From NCBI GenBank assembly GCA_937949615.1, contig CALEDQ010000020.1, forward strand, positions 1 to 64,000: DNA of 64,000 nucleotides, in the 5' to 3' direction. The stretch comes from an uncultured bacterium (GTDB lineage: Bacteria; Muiribacteriota; Ozemobacteria; Ozemobacterales; Ozemobacteraceae). Shown here piece after piece: positions 50,120 to 57,726 of this stretch (the first letter of the stretch is position 1; each line of letters starts with the position of its first letter). The notes below the pieces were generated by a model, which was given only the letters and a program-made list of their open reading frames with translations, did not search any database and was not told where the DNA came from. The position numbers and the translations under genes were made by a program.

Positions 50120-50446
50120 ATGTATAAAATTGATCACTACTTATTGGAAAATGGCACTGATCCATTCTACAAATGGTTGAAAGATCTGAAGGACATTAAA
50201 GCCAGGGCAAAAATCAATGTGAAAATTGACCGGCTTTCGATGGGTAATTTCAGCAACTCCAAGCCTTTGGGCGAAGGTGTTTCTGAATTAAAAATAGATT
50301 ATGGGCCTGGCTATAGAGTCTACTATGGTCAATCTGGGAAATTCGTTATTTTGCTTCTGTGTGGCGGTGATAAAGACACGCAGGAAAAGGATATCGAAAT
50401 AGCAAAAGGGTATTGGGCCGATTTTAAAAGGAGGTCGGTGCTATGA
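50120..50446 (+). CDS. RelE/HigB-family (addiction-module killer) toxin
   Basis: 108 aa. Features of the phage-derived Gp49-like/HigB toxin family: YKIDHYLLENGTDPFYKWLK, IKARAKINVKIDRLSMGNFS, GEGVSELKIDYGPGYRVYYG, ILLLCGGDKDTQEKDIEIAK and the terminal YWADFKRR. These act as mRNA interferases in characterised members. The gene has no Shine-Dalgarno sequence and is nearly leaderless. It precedes and overlaps its antitoxin by 4 bases (ATGA), the higBA order. Confidence in the pair is high; the exact toxin target is not shown. Confidence 0.88.
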   Translation: MYKIDHYLLENGTDPFYKWLKDLKDIKARAKINVKIDRLSMGNFSNSKPLGEGVSELKIDYGPGYRVYYGQSGKFVILLLCGGDKDTQEKDIEIAKGYWADFKRRSVL

Positions 50447-50739
50447 CCGGCAAATTAACAAAAGATCATCAGAAGAGTTTACTTGAAACCCTGAAAGATC
50501 CAAAAGAAGCTGCAGAATATCTTAATGCAGCCCTGGAAGAAGGTGACAACGAACTGTTTCTTCTAGCCCTTAAAAACGTTGTCAAAGCTTCTGGCGTTAC
50601 TAAAATCGCTAGAAAAGCAAATTTAAACCGCGAAAATCTCTATAAAATGCTTTCTGAAAAAGGCAATCCCGAACTCGCCAGCCTATGGTCCATATTAAGC
50701 TCAATTGGCCTTAAAATTTCGATAGACACTGTATCCTAA
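50443..50739 (+). CDS. HigA-type putative addiction-module antidote
   Basis: 98 aa. Characteristic start with TLKDPKEAAEYLNAALEEGD and then a Cro/XRE-type helix-turn-helix (ALKNVVKASGVTKIARKANL, NRENLYKMLSEKGNPELASL) ending SSIGLKISID. This family pairs with RelE/HigB-type toxins and autoregulates the operon. A strong AGGAGG stands 7 bases upstream of its ATG, in contrast to the toxin. Confidence 0.9.
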   Translation: MTGKLTKDHQKSLLETLKDPKEAAEYLNAALEEGDNELFLLALKNVVKASGVTKIARKANLNRENLYKMLSEKGNPELASLWSILSSIGLKISIDTVS

Positions 50740-50761
50740 GTGAATCAAATCGAAAGATAAA

Positions 50762-51061
50762 ATGAAGTCTAAAGCAAAAACAAGTATGGTCCGGGTGAGC
50801 GAACATACACACAGGCTGTTGAAAGGCCTGGCAGGTCTGAACGGCTTAACCATGTCCGAAATGCTTGAAAAAATGGTTTCGTTCTGGACAGGCCATAATG
50901 AGAATACTGAAGAATGTAAGCTTTGCCGCCAGTATGGTTATGAGCCAAACGAACTGACACGTAGGGTTATTGAGAATGCCGACCGCGGCATCGATCTTTC
51001 TGAACCGGTTTCTTCTGAGGAATTCTTCAAAAAGTTCGCTAAGAACTATGGCAACAAATGA
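50762..51061 (+). CDS. Ribbon-helix-helix-like small protein, possible orphan antitoxin
   Basis: 99 aa. The N-terminus (KTSMVRVSEHTHRLLKGLAG, LNGLTMSEMLEKMVSFW) has the beta-strand plus two-helix pattern of ribbon-helix-helix or CopG/VapB-like DNA-binding proteins. A CKLC pair (EECKLCRQYGYE) follows. The C-terminus is acidic and polar (SEPVSSEEFFKKFAKNY). It is 22 bases after the antitoxin with no convincing ribosome site, so it may be read from the same transcript. No toxin gene follows: the next object is a hairpin and a convergent gene. Confidence 0.6.
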   Translation: MKSKAKTSMVRVSEHTHRLLKGLAGLNGLTMSEMLEKMVSFWTGHNENTEECKLCRQYGYEPNELTRRVIENADRGIDLSEPVSSEEFFKKFAKNYGNK

Positions 51062-51097
51062 GCCTGAATCCGCAAGCTTTAGAGCCCTGAAACGACT

Positions 51098-51122
51098 GGG
51101 GGCCCCGCTGTGCGGGGCCCCC
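51098..51122. terminator. GC-rich hairpin closing the toxin-antitoxin unit
   Basis: A perfect 11-base stem GGGGGCCCCGC / GCGGGGCCCCC with a TGT loop, extended after a gap by ACGAC/GTCGT. No T-run follows on either strand. It separates convergent genes and may act as a terminator or an mRNA end stabiliser. Confidence 0.5.
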
Positions 51123-51148
51123 GGTGCATCTGGTCGTTATCAGAGGAT

Positions 51149-52252
51149 TTATTTTTCGGCGGATTTGGCGGTGGCGCCGTTTACGTATTTGTCGAAGGTT
51201 TCCCGGTTGATAGTGGCAACTTTATCGCTGATAATCTCTTTTTTCTTGAGAGTTTTAACTACTGACAGCGGCATGGTGGCTTTCGGGTTGTAGATGAAAC
51301 TCGGAATCGCCCAGAGTTTTACCTGACGTTCTTCCGGCAGGGCGCTGTTAAGAAGAATAACCAGATTGTTGGTACAGTTGTTTCTGATGGTATTGTAATA
51401 CTCGCCCTGGCGACTGACACATGCCTGACGGATGGTTTCGGTCAGCAGAGCCTTTGCCTGATCAAGAGTGAAGTTAATCGGGTAGACATCGAGAGCGTTA
51501 TCCGTATCGGCATTGAAATTGATGTTCAGACCGGCATAGTTGCGCAGGGTGGTGAGAATCCAGACAATGTCGAATTCTTTTTTCATGGTCTTGAGCAGTC
51601 CATAACTCTGACCGATTTTTTTATAGGCTTCGATTGTGAGAACAAGAGTCTCGGTTTCTTCACCGTTACCGGCAACAACACCGCCCGGAGCAAAGGTGAA
51701 GGCCAGAAGGGTATGGGCAGCCAGAAATTTGGGGGCGAAAGGCTTAACGATCATATATGAACGCAAAAGCTTTTCGGGGTTGATGGTTACGGTTTCCCAG
51801 GTGTGAATAGCCTTAAGATCTTTTGTTGAAGGATCCTGGTGAATGTTCCATCTGACGTTGGCAACTTTAAAAACACCTTTGTTTTCTGCGACCAGTTTGG
51901 CCGGGCGCTGATAAGCCTCATGTTCGACTTCAGGAACTTCGAATTCCTTTGCCGCGATCTCGGTTATCTTTTTAACCTTCATAGTTTCGAGTTCGTCAGA
52001 CTTAGCAACTTTGCCCTGCACCTTAACGGTTTTTCCGTCAAATTTTCGGGCTTTATCGAGACTCATAACCAACTTAAAAGCCCGGCCATCGGCAGTATAA
52101 AGGCAAGGTACGTTTTCCTGAATTGCGAGAACGCCGTTAACATTATAATTAACTGCGTATGAAGCTGCAGTTACTGGGGTTGCTACAAAACTTGAAAACA
52201 GAAATACCAGAGCTATTATCAGCTGAACTGATCTGCCGGTTCGATTTTTCAT
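51149..52252 (-). CDS. Exported DUF4105 (Lnb N-terminal-like) protein
   Basis: 367 aa from the Met at 52252 (GAGG 8 bases upstream). A signal peptide (RSVQLIIALVFLFSSFVATP, cleavage near VTAA) precedes a ~60-residue beta-rich OB-like segment (CLYTADGRAFKLVMSLDKAR, FDGKTVKVQGKVAKSDELE). The rest shows the DUF4105 features: a His segment (AAHTLLAFTFAPGG) and YYNTIRNNCTNNLVILLN, the conserved NNCT motif. This family has been compared with NlpC/P60-type cysteine peptidases, so H and C may be catalytic (inference). It may act in the periplasm or outer membrane. It is preceded by another exported protein with cysteine-peptidase-like motifs. Confidence 0.75.
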   Translation of the reverse strand: MKNRTGRSVQLIIALVFLFSSFVATPVTAASYAVNYNVNGVLAIQENVPCLYTADGRAFKLVMSLDKARKFDGKTVKVQGKVAKSDELETMKVKKITEIAAKEFEVPEVEHEAYQRPAKLVAENKGVFKVANVRWNIHQDPSTKDLKAIHTWETVTINPEKLLRSYMIVKPFAPKFLAAHTLLAFTFAPGGVVAGNGEETETLVLTIEAYKKIGQSYGLLKTMKKEFDIVWILTTLRNYAGLNINFNADTDNALDVYPINFTLDQAKALLTETIRQACVSRQGEYYNTIRNNCTNNLVILLNSALPEERQVKLWAIPSFIYNPKATMPLSVVKTLKKKEIISDKVATINRETFDKYVNGATAKSAEK

Positions 52253-52370
52253 TTTTACATCCTCAGACATCAAATTTAGAGATGATCAATAATTGTAAGA
52301 ATCAATCAGGCAACCGTCAAGGTGTACCACAGGATTTTCATGCCAAAATCCCCGAGCTTTTCATCAAAAA

Positions 52371-52398
52371 AGGATTCCGGGTACAGACCCGGAATCCT
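52371..52398 (-). terminator. Rho-independent terminator of the papain-like gene
   Basis: A perfect 12-base stem AGGATTCCGGGT / ACCCGGAATCCT (52371-52382 with 52387-52398) with an ACAG loop, followed on the minus strand by a T-run. It lies about 78 bases past the stop. The rest of the gap to 52274 shows nothing clear. Confidence 0.75.
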
Positions 52399-52475
52399 GG
52401 AGTTTAATATGATTGTACCCCGACCAGCATGGCACAGCTCATTGTTTATGAGCTTAATCGGGTTCGATCGTTGCG

Positions 52476-54269
52476 TCAGCGTTCCAATTCGTTGAATCTG
52501 GTGATTTCAGCGATTGCCTTACCAAAATCAGATCTGGCGAGAATTTTACTTTTCTGAACTTCAGCGGCGATCATTTTCATGAGGCCCTTGTTGCGAGCGA
52601 GGCCAGTAGCCTGAACCTTAAGATTGTCGCAGGTCTGTTCAGCAAGCTTGATCAGATGGTCGGTATAGCTGTCGTCTTTACCGAAAACTTTTTTGAACAG
52701 GCCGCCATTGCGGTCGGCCAGAGTCTTCAGAATTGCTTCATATTGGCTGATTTCGAGCATCTGACCGTTGCTGATCAGGTAATTGCGCACATAGCCTTCA
52801 GATTCTTCGGGAGTATAGAAATAGCGGCGTGAGAATTCGACCGTAAGAACACATTCTTCAGGGATATCAAGATTGATCTTTTGCGCGGCCCTGGTTTTAA
52901 CGGTTTTGCCGTTGATCTTCACCGCAACCTTTTCGGGAGTAATGGCCTTGCCGGCAGCGGTTTTAAAAGTAATCCCGGCCTGACCACGACTCAGAGTCAC
53001 ATCGGCAATAATGCGATGCGGGAACACGATTCCCTGGTAGAAGAATTTGACCGGAAAGGCACGCAAAGCGGGGCCATAAAAGCTGTCTTCAAGATAATCG
53101 CGGTGATTTTTACCGAAAGTTTCATAATACAGCACAACGGGCTCACCATTAAGTTTTGCCGTTCCAACGATGTTAATGGCATGAACACCCTGCAGAACCA
53201 GCGAAATTTTGTCATTGAACAGTCTCGAAGTGTGCTGGGCATACATTATCCCATAGTGCTGCAGATCGCTTTTTATCTGCTCGATATTGCCACGGCTGTG
53301 GTCGAAGGAGTTCATGAAAGGCAAATCCATGCCAAAATATCGTTTCGGCAGACTGTAGCTGATATCACTTTTCAACGGATCATTGATTTTTTCGGGAAGC
53401 TTCACTGATGACATGATCCAGGCATAGTGTTTGGGAGAATAAGGGATCTTCTCGCCGGTGACCCGGTCAAGGCCGGTTTCTTTAACAAAACTGTAGGGGC
53501 ATTTGGGGAAACTGAAATACAGGCTCTCAATCATGCGCGGGTTGGTGCCGAATTCGCGGGCGCCGTTCACAAAAGAATCATAGCTGCCGATTTTATTACC
53601 CTGGGCAACATGCCACCAGTCACTGGCCAGGCTGGCTGCGTAAGACAGACATTTTGAAGAACCGGTGCGGCGGCCAAGATGGGCTTTTAAACCAACGGTA
53701 TCGGTATAGGCTTTGCGTTCTTCCTGAGTTTTGCTCGGCAGAATATTGATATAGTCAATTATGAACACATCGGCAAGATCAGCCGGGTCAACCGGAACGC
53801 CGGCGCTGTGACCGTCGCTGATAGGGATCAGCTCAGCAAGCTCTGGCAAAGCAGCAGCGTCTGAGGCCTTTTCCCATTTATCGCGGTCGACAACGAAAAG
53901 CGGCTTAAAGTTTTTGTCCCAGGCGAGGTATGAAATGATACGCTTACCGTCAGGCGAGAGCTGAAAGAAACCACCGACTTTTTTATCGTCAAGGTTCAGC
54001 GGCACCAGAATTTTAGCGGGTTTGCCATTGAATATAAGAGGCTTTGGCATGCCAGGCTCACCATTCTGACGTAACACTTTATTAAGCTCACTTCTGAAGG
54101 CTGCAATATGGCCAAGCGAGTTGGCAAAAGCAGATCTGCCTTCGAGAACATCGGCGATTTCGGCAGAAACGGTTTTGAGGGCTGTTGATTCGGCAGCATT
54201 CTGCGCAGACAGCTGCGGCAGACAAAACGCTATAAAAACAACTACGATGGCCAGTAATTTTCGCTTCAT
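52476..54269 (-). CDS. Exported protein with papain-like cysteine peptidase motifs
   Basis: 597 aa from the ATG at 54269 (GGGGG 6 bases upstream). A signal peptide (MKRKLLAIVVVFIAFCLPQL, then SAQN) is followed by an ~180-residue region. SSKCLSYAASLASDWWHVAQ resembles the C-[WS]-[AF]-[AF] helix of C1 peptidases. GVHAINIVGTAKLNGEPVVL then YYETFGKNHRDY resembles the His strand and Asn region. Cys-His-Asn order and spacing fit the papain fold, but identity is weak. After it comes a beta-rich segment (VTLSRGQAGITFKTAAGKAI, KVAVKINGKTVKTRAAQ) and a helical C-terminus. Two-gene neighbourhood with the DUF4105 protein suggests a joint periplasmic role (inference). Confidence 0.55.
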   Translation of the reverse strand: MKRKLLAIVVVFIAFCLPQLSAQNAAESTALKTVSAEIADVLEGRSAFANSLGHIAAFRSELNKVLRQNGEPGMPKPLIFNGKPAKILVPLNLDDKKVGGFFQLSPDGKRIISYLAWDKNFKPLFVVDRDKWEKASDAAALPELAELIPISDGHSAGVPVDPADLADVFIIDYINILPSKTQEERKAYTDTVGLKAHLGRRTGSSKCLSYAASLASDWWHVAQGNKIGSYDSFVNGAREFGTNPRMIESLYFSFPKCPYSFVKETGLDRVTGEKIPYSPKHYAWIMSSVKLPEKINDPLKSDISYSLPKRYFGMDLPFMNSFDHSRGNIEQIKSDLQHYGIMYAQHTSRLFNDKISLVLQGVHAINIVGTAKLNGEPVVLYYETFGKNHRDYLEDSFYGPALRAFPVKFFYQGIVFPHRIIADVTLSRGQAGITFKTAAGKAITPEKVAVKINGKTVKTRAAQKINLDIPEECVLTVEFSRRYFYTPEESEGYVRNYLISNGQMLEISQYEAILKTLADRNGGLFKKVFGKDDSYTDHLIKLAEQTCDNLKVQATGLARNKGLMKMIAAEVQKSKILARSDFGKAIAEITRFNELER

Positions 54270-54301
54270 GATTACCCCCAAAAGCTTAAGGCTATTTTTT
54301 T

Positions 54302-54333
54302 ATTATAAGAATAATCCAGTATTGGTCAATACT
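54302..54333 (-). promoter_or_regulatory. Promoter with overlapping palindromic operator
   Basis: Minus strand TTGACC (54329-54324), 16 bases, TATAAT (54307-54302) for the papain-like gene. A perfect 7-2-7 palindrome AGTATTG-GT-CAATACT (54318-54333) covers the -35 box, so binding of a regulator there would likely repress. Confidence 0.65.
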
Positions 54334-54393
54334 CAGGGAGCCGCCGAAAAATAGCGTTGCTATTTTTTGTGGAACGGGTTTTAGAGTTTTCGG

Positions 54394-55988
54394 CCTGTTG
54401 AACGTCCCGAAAAATCTGAAAATTGGAATTTTCGGAGCCAGGTCGAAAGAAAAGGTGGTCATTTTTGTTCTATGCGGCTGATATTTTTGTGCTTTTTATG
54501 GCATCAACAGTATTTCAGACGCAGTAAATCTGCTTTATACCTCCTTTCTCATTTTGTTTGGGGTTTGAATCAGGCGGTTGTTTCTGCGAACTCTCTGATT
54601 AGAGACCTCACCTCCTCGAATAGGCTTAAACAGCTTTTTCTAACTTTGAACCACATTTGCCCAGCATGCATTATAAGCCTTCCTGCGGTCTGATAAAACT
54701 TCCATCTGATTGTTTGAACCGTGTGTCTGGCCCATTCCTTTGGCATTGCTGCCATTTTGAAGAGCCTGAAAAGGTTGTAGGCCAGAACGCCGATTCTGAA
54801 GAAAACGGCGTTGGCTTTTGTTGTACCGCAGGGCATATATTCCATTGAGAAACCGATTTTGAGTTCTTTTATACGATTTTCGCTGGCTTCGCCGCGCTGG
54901 TTATACCATCTGACTATCGAGGCAGGCTTCCCCTTTATGTTGGTTGCAACGATCACATATCTTTGGCTGTCATCGGCATTTGGATCAAGCAGATCTGGCT
55001 GCCACGGTCGACGAATGATTATAAGACTGAAAGCTTTGTTAGTTTTATGCATAGTATGGGGGACACAGGTAATGCTTAAAGAATCTTCGCAGGGAAGCCA
55101 CTTCGAATCATCAAGGTCGCGAATAATTTCCCTGACCGATGCGTCCATGCGCCCACCAACAGCGAATTTAATATTATTTTTCTCACACCAGTTGAATATT
55201 TCAGCCTGATAACTGGCACTGTCAGCGCGAAATCTCGCAATCTTTTTGCCTTTCGGCATTTTTGCGCAACATTGTTTTATGAAAGCCATGTTTCCCATGT
55301 GTGGGCTGATATTGCCGTCGCGGAATTCTTCGTGGATAACCATACCGGTTTCCTGGATATGACCGACTATTGGCATATAGCCTTGTTCGCCTTTGTATGT
55401 GATTCTGGCGGATTGCTTTTCTGCTACGATCTGGGTTGCGTCGATATCAAGAGTGAATTCCTTTTTGCCGGTCCGTTTTAAAGCCTTTTTCAGAAGCGCA
55501 CGATTGCAGTTCGAAAGGCCAACCAGACCGTCTTTGGCATCGCCAATAAAACGCAGCCAGTCGCCGATAGCTCTGCTGCTGGGAACTGCGGATATCTGTA
55601 ACAGTTGTAAAAGAGCTTCGTCAGCAGAAATTTCACGTATGTCTTCGATATAGCGCCCGCCGCCATGCAGCATCAAGAGCAGTGGGACTACATACTCAGA
55701 GGGATTATAGCTGTGGTTGCTTTTAAAACCTCGAATATTTTCATCAATAAGCCTTGCAAGCCGCTGTGAGTGAAGAAACTCACCAAATAGACCCAGACCG
55801 GCATTGGCGGTAATTTTTTCGTCAGTTCCAGCAAGCTTGAAAGGAAGAAGTGGAGATGATATATTTTTCATTGAAAACCCTTTGGGTGAGTTCAGTGGGC
55901 GCTTGGTAACTCTCACTAAAACACATTCCAGAGGGTTTTTCAATTCCCCACATCTATTTCAGGGGAGCCGCCCGAAATGGCAAACAGG
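54394..55988 (-). mobile_element. IS1380-type insertion sequence
   Basis: About 1.6 kb, containing one transposase gene. The ends carry imperfect inverted repeats: left CCTGTTGAACGTCCCG, right (reverse complement) CCTGTTTGCCATTTCGGG, both starting with CC as IS1380-family ends do. The similarity extends outward (TCGG before the left end, CCGA after the right; and ACGGGTTTT at 54374-54382 with AAAACCCGT at 56001-56009), so the true ends could be 54374-56009. No target-site duplication is visible with either choice. A small hairpin with a T-run (54347-54368) lies just left of the element. Confidence 0.65.
54570..55871 (-). CDS. IS1380-family DDE transposase
   Basis: 433 aa from the Met at 55871. 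A longer frame reaches 55943 but begins inside the terminal region. The IS4-like catalytic triad is visible: first Asp in FTLDIDATQIV, second Asp in IARFRADSASYQAE, Glu in ASENRIKELKIGFSME (the YREK-like region). N-terminal GLGLFGEFLHSQRLARLI and PLLLMLHGGGRYIEDIREI are typical of the family, as is WARHTVQTIRWKFYQTAGRL near the C-terminus. The frame is intact, so the element may be active. Expression would need a promoter near the right end. Confidence 0.9.
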   Translation of the reverse strand: MKNISSPLLPFKLAGTDEKITANAGLGLFGEFLHSQRLARLIDENIRGFKSNHSYNPSEYVVPLLLMLHGGGRYIEDIREISADEALLQLLQISAVPSSRAIGDWLRFIGDAKDGLVGLSNCNRALLKKALKRTGKKEFTLDIDATQIVAEKQSARITYKGEQGYMPIVGHIQETGMVIHEEFRDGNISPHMGNMAFIKQCCAKMPKGKKIARFRADSASYQAEIFNWCEKNNIKFAVGGRMDASVREIIRDLDDSKWLPCEDSLSITCVPHTMHKTNKAFSLIIIRRPWQPDLLDPNADDSQRYVIVATNIKGKPASIVRWYNQRGEASENRIKELKIGFSMEYMPCGTTKANAVFFRIGVLAYNLFRLFKMAAMPKEWARHTVQTIRWKFYQTAGRLIMHAGQMWFKVRKSCLSLFEEVRSLIREFAETTA

Positions 55989-56090
55989 CCGAGACGGGCC
56001 AAAACCCGTAATAAATGAGTTTTTGTGTTTGGTCGGGCACCTTTTTAATCGGCACTTCCAGCAGGCAGATTGTGTAAAAAGCAGTATATT

Positions 56091-56801
56091 TTACGACCGG
56101 CAGCGGTACCAGAAAAAGCAGAGGGCCCGGAATCTAACCGCTGGCGGGAAAAGAGCGATAATCAGCATGGTAAGAATCATGCGGCCGATCTGTTGATTTT
56201 TTCGGGTCGAGGTTTTGACACCGGGCTGATCGATGATTACGAATTTCTGACCGTTTCTGACGGCAGCGGCGCGCATGCGTCTTGAAAAACCGATTTCTTC
56301 AGAGGCATAGACCTTTTCGTCAAAGCCCCCCACCCTTCTGAAAGCTTCGGCAGTGCAGAAAATAAAGCACCCGGCGGCATAACGGGCACCCCGCGAAACC
56401 GCCTGCCAGAAGCGCAAAAGAACCCTGGCAAAAAAACCTGTCTGAGCCGCAAACTCGACTCTGGCGCCACCGCCGGCAACCCTGCCGGTCTGCAGTAATC
56501 TGAGAGCCTCTTTGAGCAAAGGGGCCGATAAAACTGTGTCAGCATCGAGAAAAATCAAATACCTGCCCTGGGCTGCCTTTGCCCCGGCGTTACGCGCCCG
56601 GGCGATCTGTCGAAAAGGTTCATGCACTACGCGACAACCCAGGGCGGCGGCAATTTCGGGTGTATGGTCGGTTGAATCGTTGTCGACAACGATAATTTCG
56701 GCATTCTGGCGCAGATTGGTCAGAGCGGCAGTCACTCTGGCAATACAGGCCGCGATGTTCTCTGCTTCATTAAATGCCGGAATAATAACCGATAAAAGCA
56801 T
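56091..56801 (-). CDS. Family 2 glycosyltransferase
   Basis: 236 aa from the ATG at 56801 (GAGG 9 bases upstream). A much longer frame runs upstream through the next gene but is spurious. GT2 GT-A fold: SVIIPAFNEAENIAACIARV at the N-terminus, IIVVDNDSTDHTPEIAA, ARNAGAKAAQGRYLIFLDAD (DxD metal site) and VGGFDEKVYASEEIGFSRRM (catalytic region). One hydrophobic segment near the C-terminus (MILTMLIIALFPPAVRF) suggests membrane attachment. It starts 10 bases after the preceding acidic-protein gene. Acceptor and donor unknown. Confidence 0.85.
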   Translation of the reverse strand: MLLSVIIPAFNEAENIAACIARVTAALTNLRQNAEIIVVDNDSTDHTPEIAAALGCRVVHEPFRQIARARNAGAKAAQGRYLIFLDADTVLSAPLLKEALRLLQTGRVAGGGARVEFAAQTGFFARVLLRFWQAVSRGARYAAGCFIFCTAEAFRRVGGFDEKVYASEEIGFSRRMRAAAVRNGQKFVIIDQPGVKTSTRKNQQIGRMILTMLIIALFPPAVRFRALCFFWYRCRS

Positions 56802-56811
56802 CTGAAAAACC

Positions 56812-57636
56812 TCAGGAATCTTCTTCGGCGCCCCAGAGATGGCCCTGCAGCCAGACCAGTGCCTGAATCGAATCGCCCGGCTTCGGAAGAGTCCCTTTTC
56901 CAAGAAGACGGGCAGTGATAATGACCGGCAGCAGCATTTCTTCGCCTTCTTCAGAGTTGGCAACGACAACCTGAACATTCCAGGCTTTCTGCCCGAGAAA
57001 TGGCCCGGCAATCTCTTCAACCTTGCGAACCGGGCCCTGCAGCTCGTAATGATCGGCACCGAGATCTTCGCGATTGAAGACGGCAGAAAAAAACTCGCTG
57101 TCAGCGGGCGACTGCAAGTTAAAATGATAGGCAAATGACCGCAGCACAAAGCGATACGCGGCATTTTTGCGGTAAACATTGCGATCGGAGAGATAATGGC
57201 AATCATAAAAAGTCAGCGACAGCAACTCATCATCGCCAACCAGAGCATCGATCTGCGCTTCAAACCGGCTGGCAAAACGTCGCACACCGTTAACGCGGCA
57301 ATGATAATGAATTCCGTCGTTAAAAAAGGGAAAAACCGCCACCAGCGAACTTTGTTGTCCATTGCCATCGCTGCTAACGACGCAAGTCAGGCCTTTCTGA
57401 TGATCGGGCCAGTGCAGCAGCCAGCCTTTCGCCTGGTCGGCGGGCACGGGAAACTTTTCTGCACGCACCGAGGCAAAGGTTACTGCCAGCTGACTGTCAG
57501 CAATGACGTCAGAAATTGAGTCGAAAAGGCTGTCGGTATCTTCGTAGAACAGCTCGATCTGATCGAGGTGCCCAGGCGACTGATCTTCGCTCAGGTCAGT
57601 GATCAGGTCATCTTCAAATAAAAAAAGTTTTTCCAT
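56812..57636 (-). CDS. Cytosolic acidic protein of unknown function (274 aa)
   Basis: From the ATG at 57636 (GGGAG 9 bases upstream) the product starts MEKLFLFEDDLITDLSED with a strongly acidic first 50 residues (SPGHLDQIELFYEDTDSLFD). The remainder has mixed alpha/beta character (VFPFFNDGIHYHCRVNGVRR, ADHYELQGPVRKVEEIAGPF, VITARLLGKGTLPKPGDSIQ) ending in WLQGHLWGAEE. No family is recognised. No signal peptide. It is followed by the GT2 gene and preceded by a region with an inverted repeat around its -10 box. Confidence 0.6.
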   Translation of the reverse strand: MEKLFLFEDDLITDLSEDQSPGHLDQIELFYEDTDSLFDSISDVIADSQLAVTFASVRAEKFPVPADQAKGWLLHWPDHQKGLTCVVSSDGNGQQSSLVAVFPFFNDGIHYHCRVNGVRRFASRFEAQIDALVGDDELLSLTFYDCHYLSDRNVYRKNAAYRFVLRSFAYHFNLQSPADSEFFSAVFNREDLGADHYELQGPVRKVEEIAGPFLGQKAWNVQVVVANSEEGEEMLLPVIITARLLGKGTLPKPGDSIQALVWLQGHLWGAEEDS

Positions 57637-57661
57637 CGGGTTTCTCCCGCAACGGTTTTGT

Positions 57662-57681
57662 TCGGTCTTATTATATACCGA
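57662..57681 (-). promoter_or_regulatory. Candidate promoter/operator of the acidic-protein gene
   Basis: Inverted repeat TCGGT / ACCGA (57662-57666 with 57677-57681) embraces a minus-strand TATAAT (57675-57670), about 35 bases before the start. The -35 box is poor. Confidence 0.4.
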
Positions 57682-57726
57682 CCTGCAAATCATTTTGCGG
57701 AAATTTTCAGCATGTAATTATTTCGC

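Noticed and set aside
51047..51293. A short frame (MATNEPESASFRALKRLG...) overlapping the RHH-like gene's end, as its toxin partner
   Set aside because: It reads through the GC-rich hairpin and into the convergent DUF4105 gene, and has no toxin-like features.
56802..57206. Upstream extension of the GT2 glycosyltransferase frame into the neighbouring gene
   Set aside because: The extension is antisense-like in composition within the coding region of the acidic protein, and the ATG at 56801 has a good ribosome site and begins the conserved SVIIPAFNE motif.
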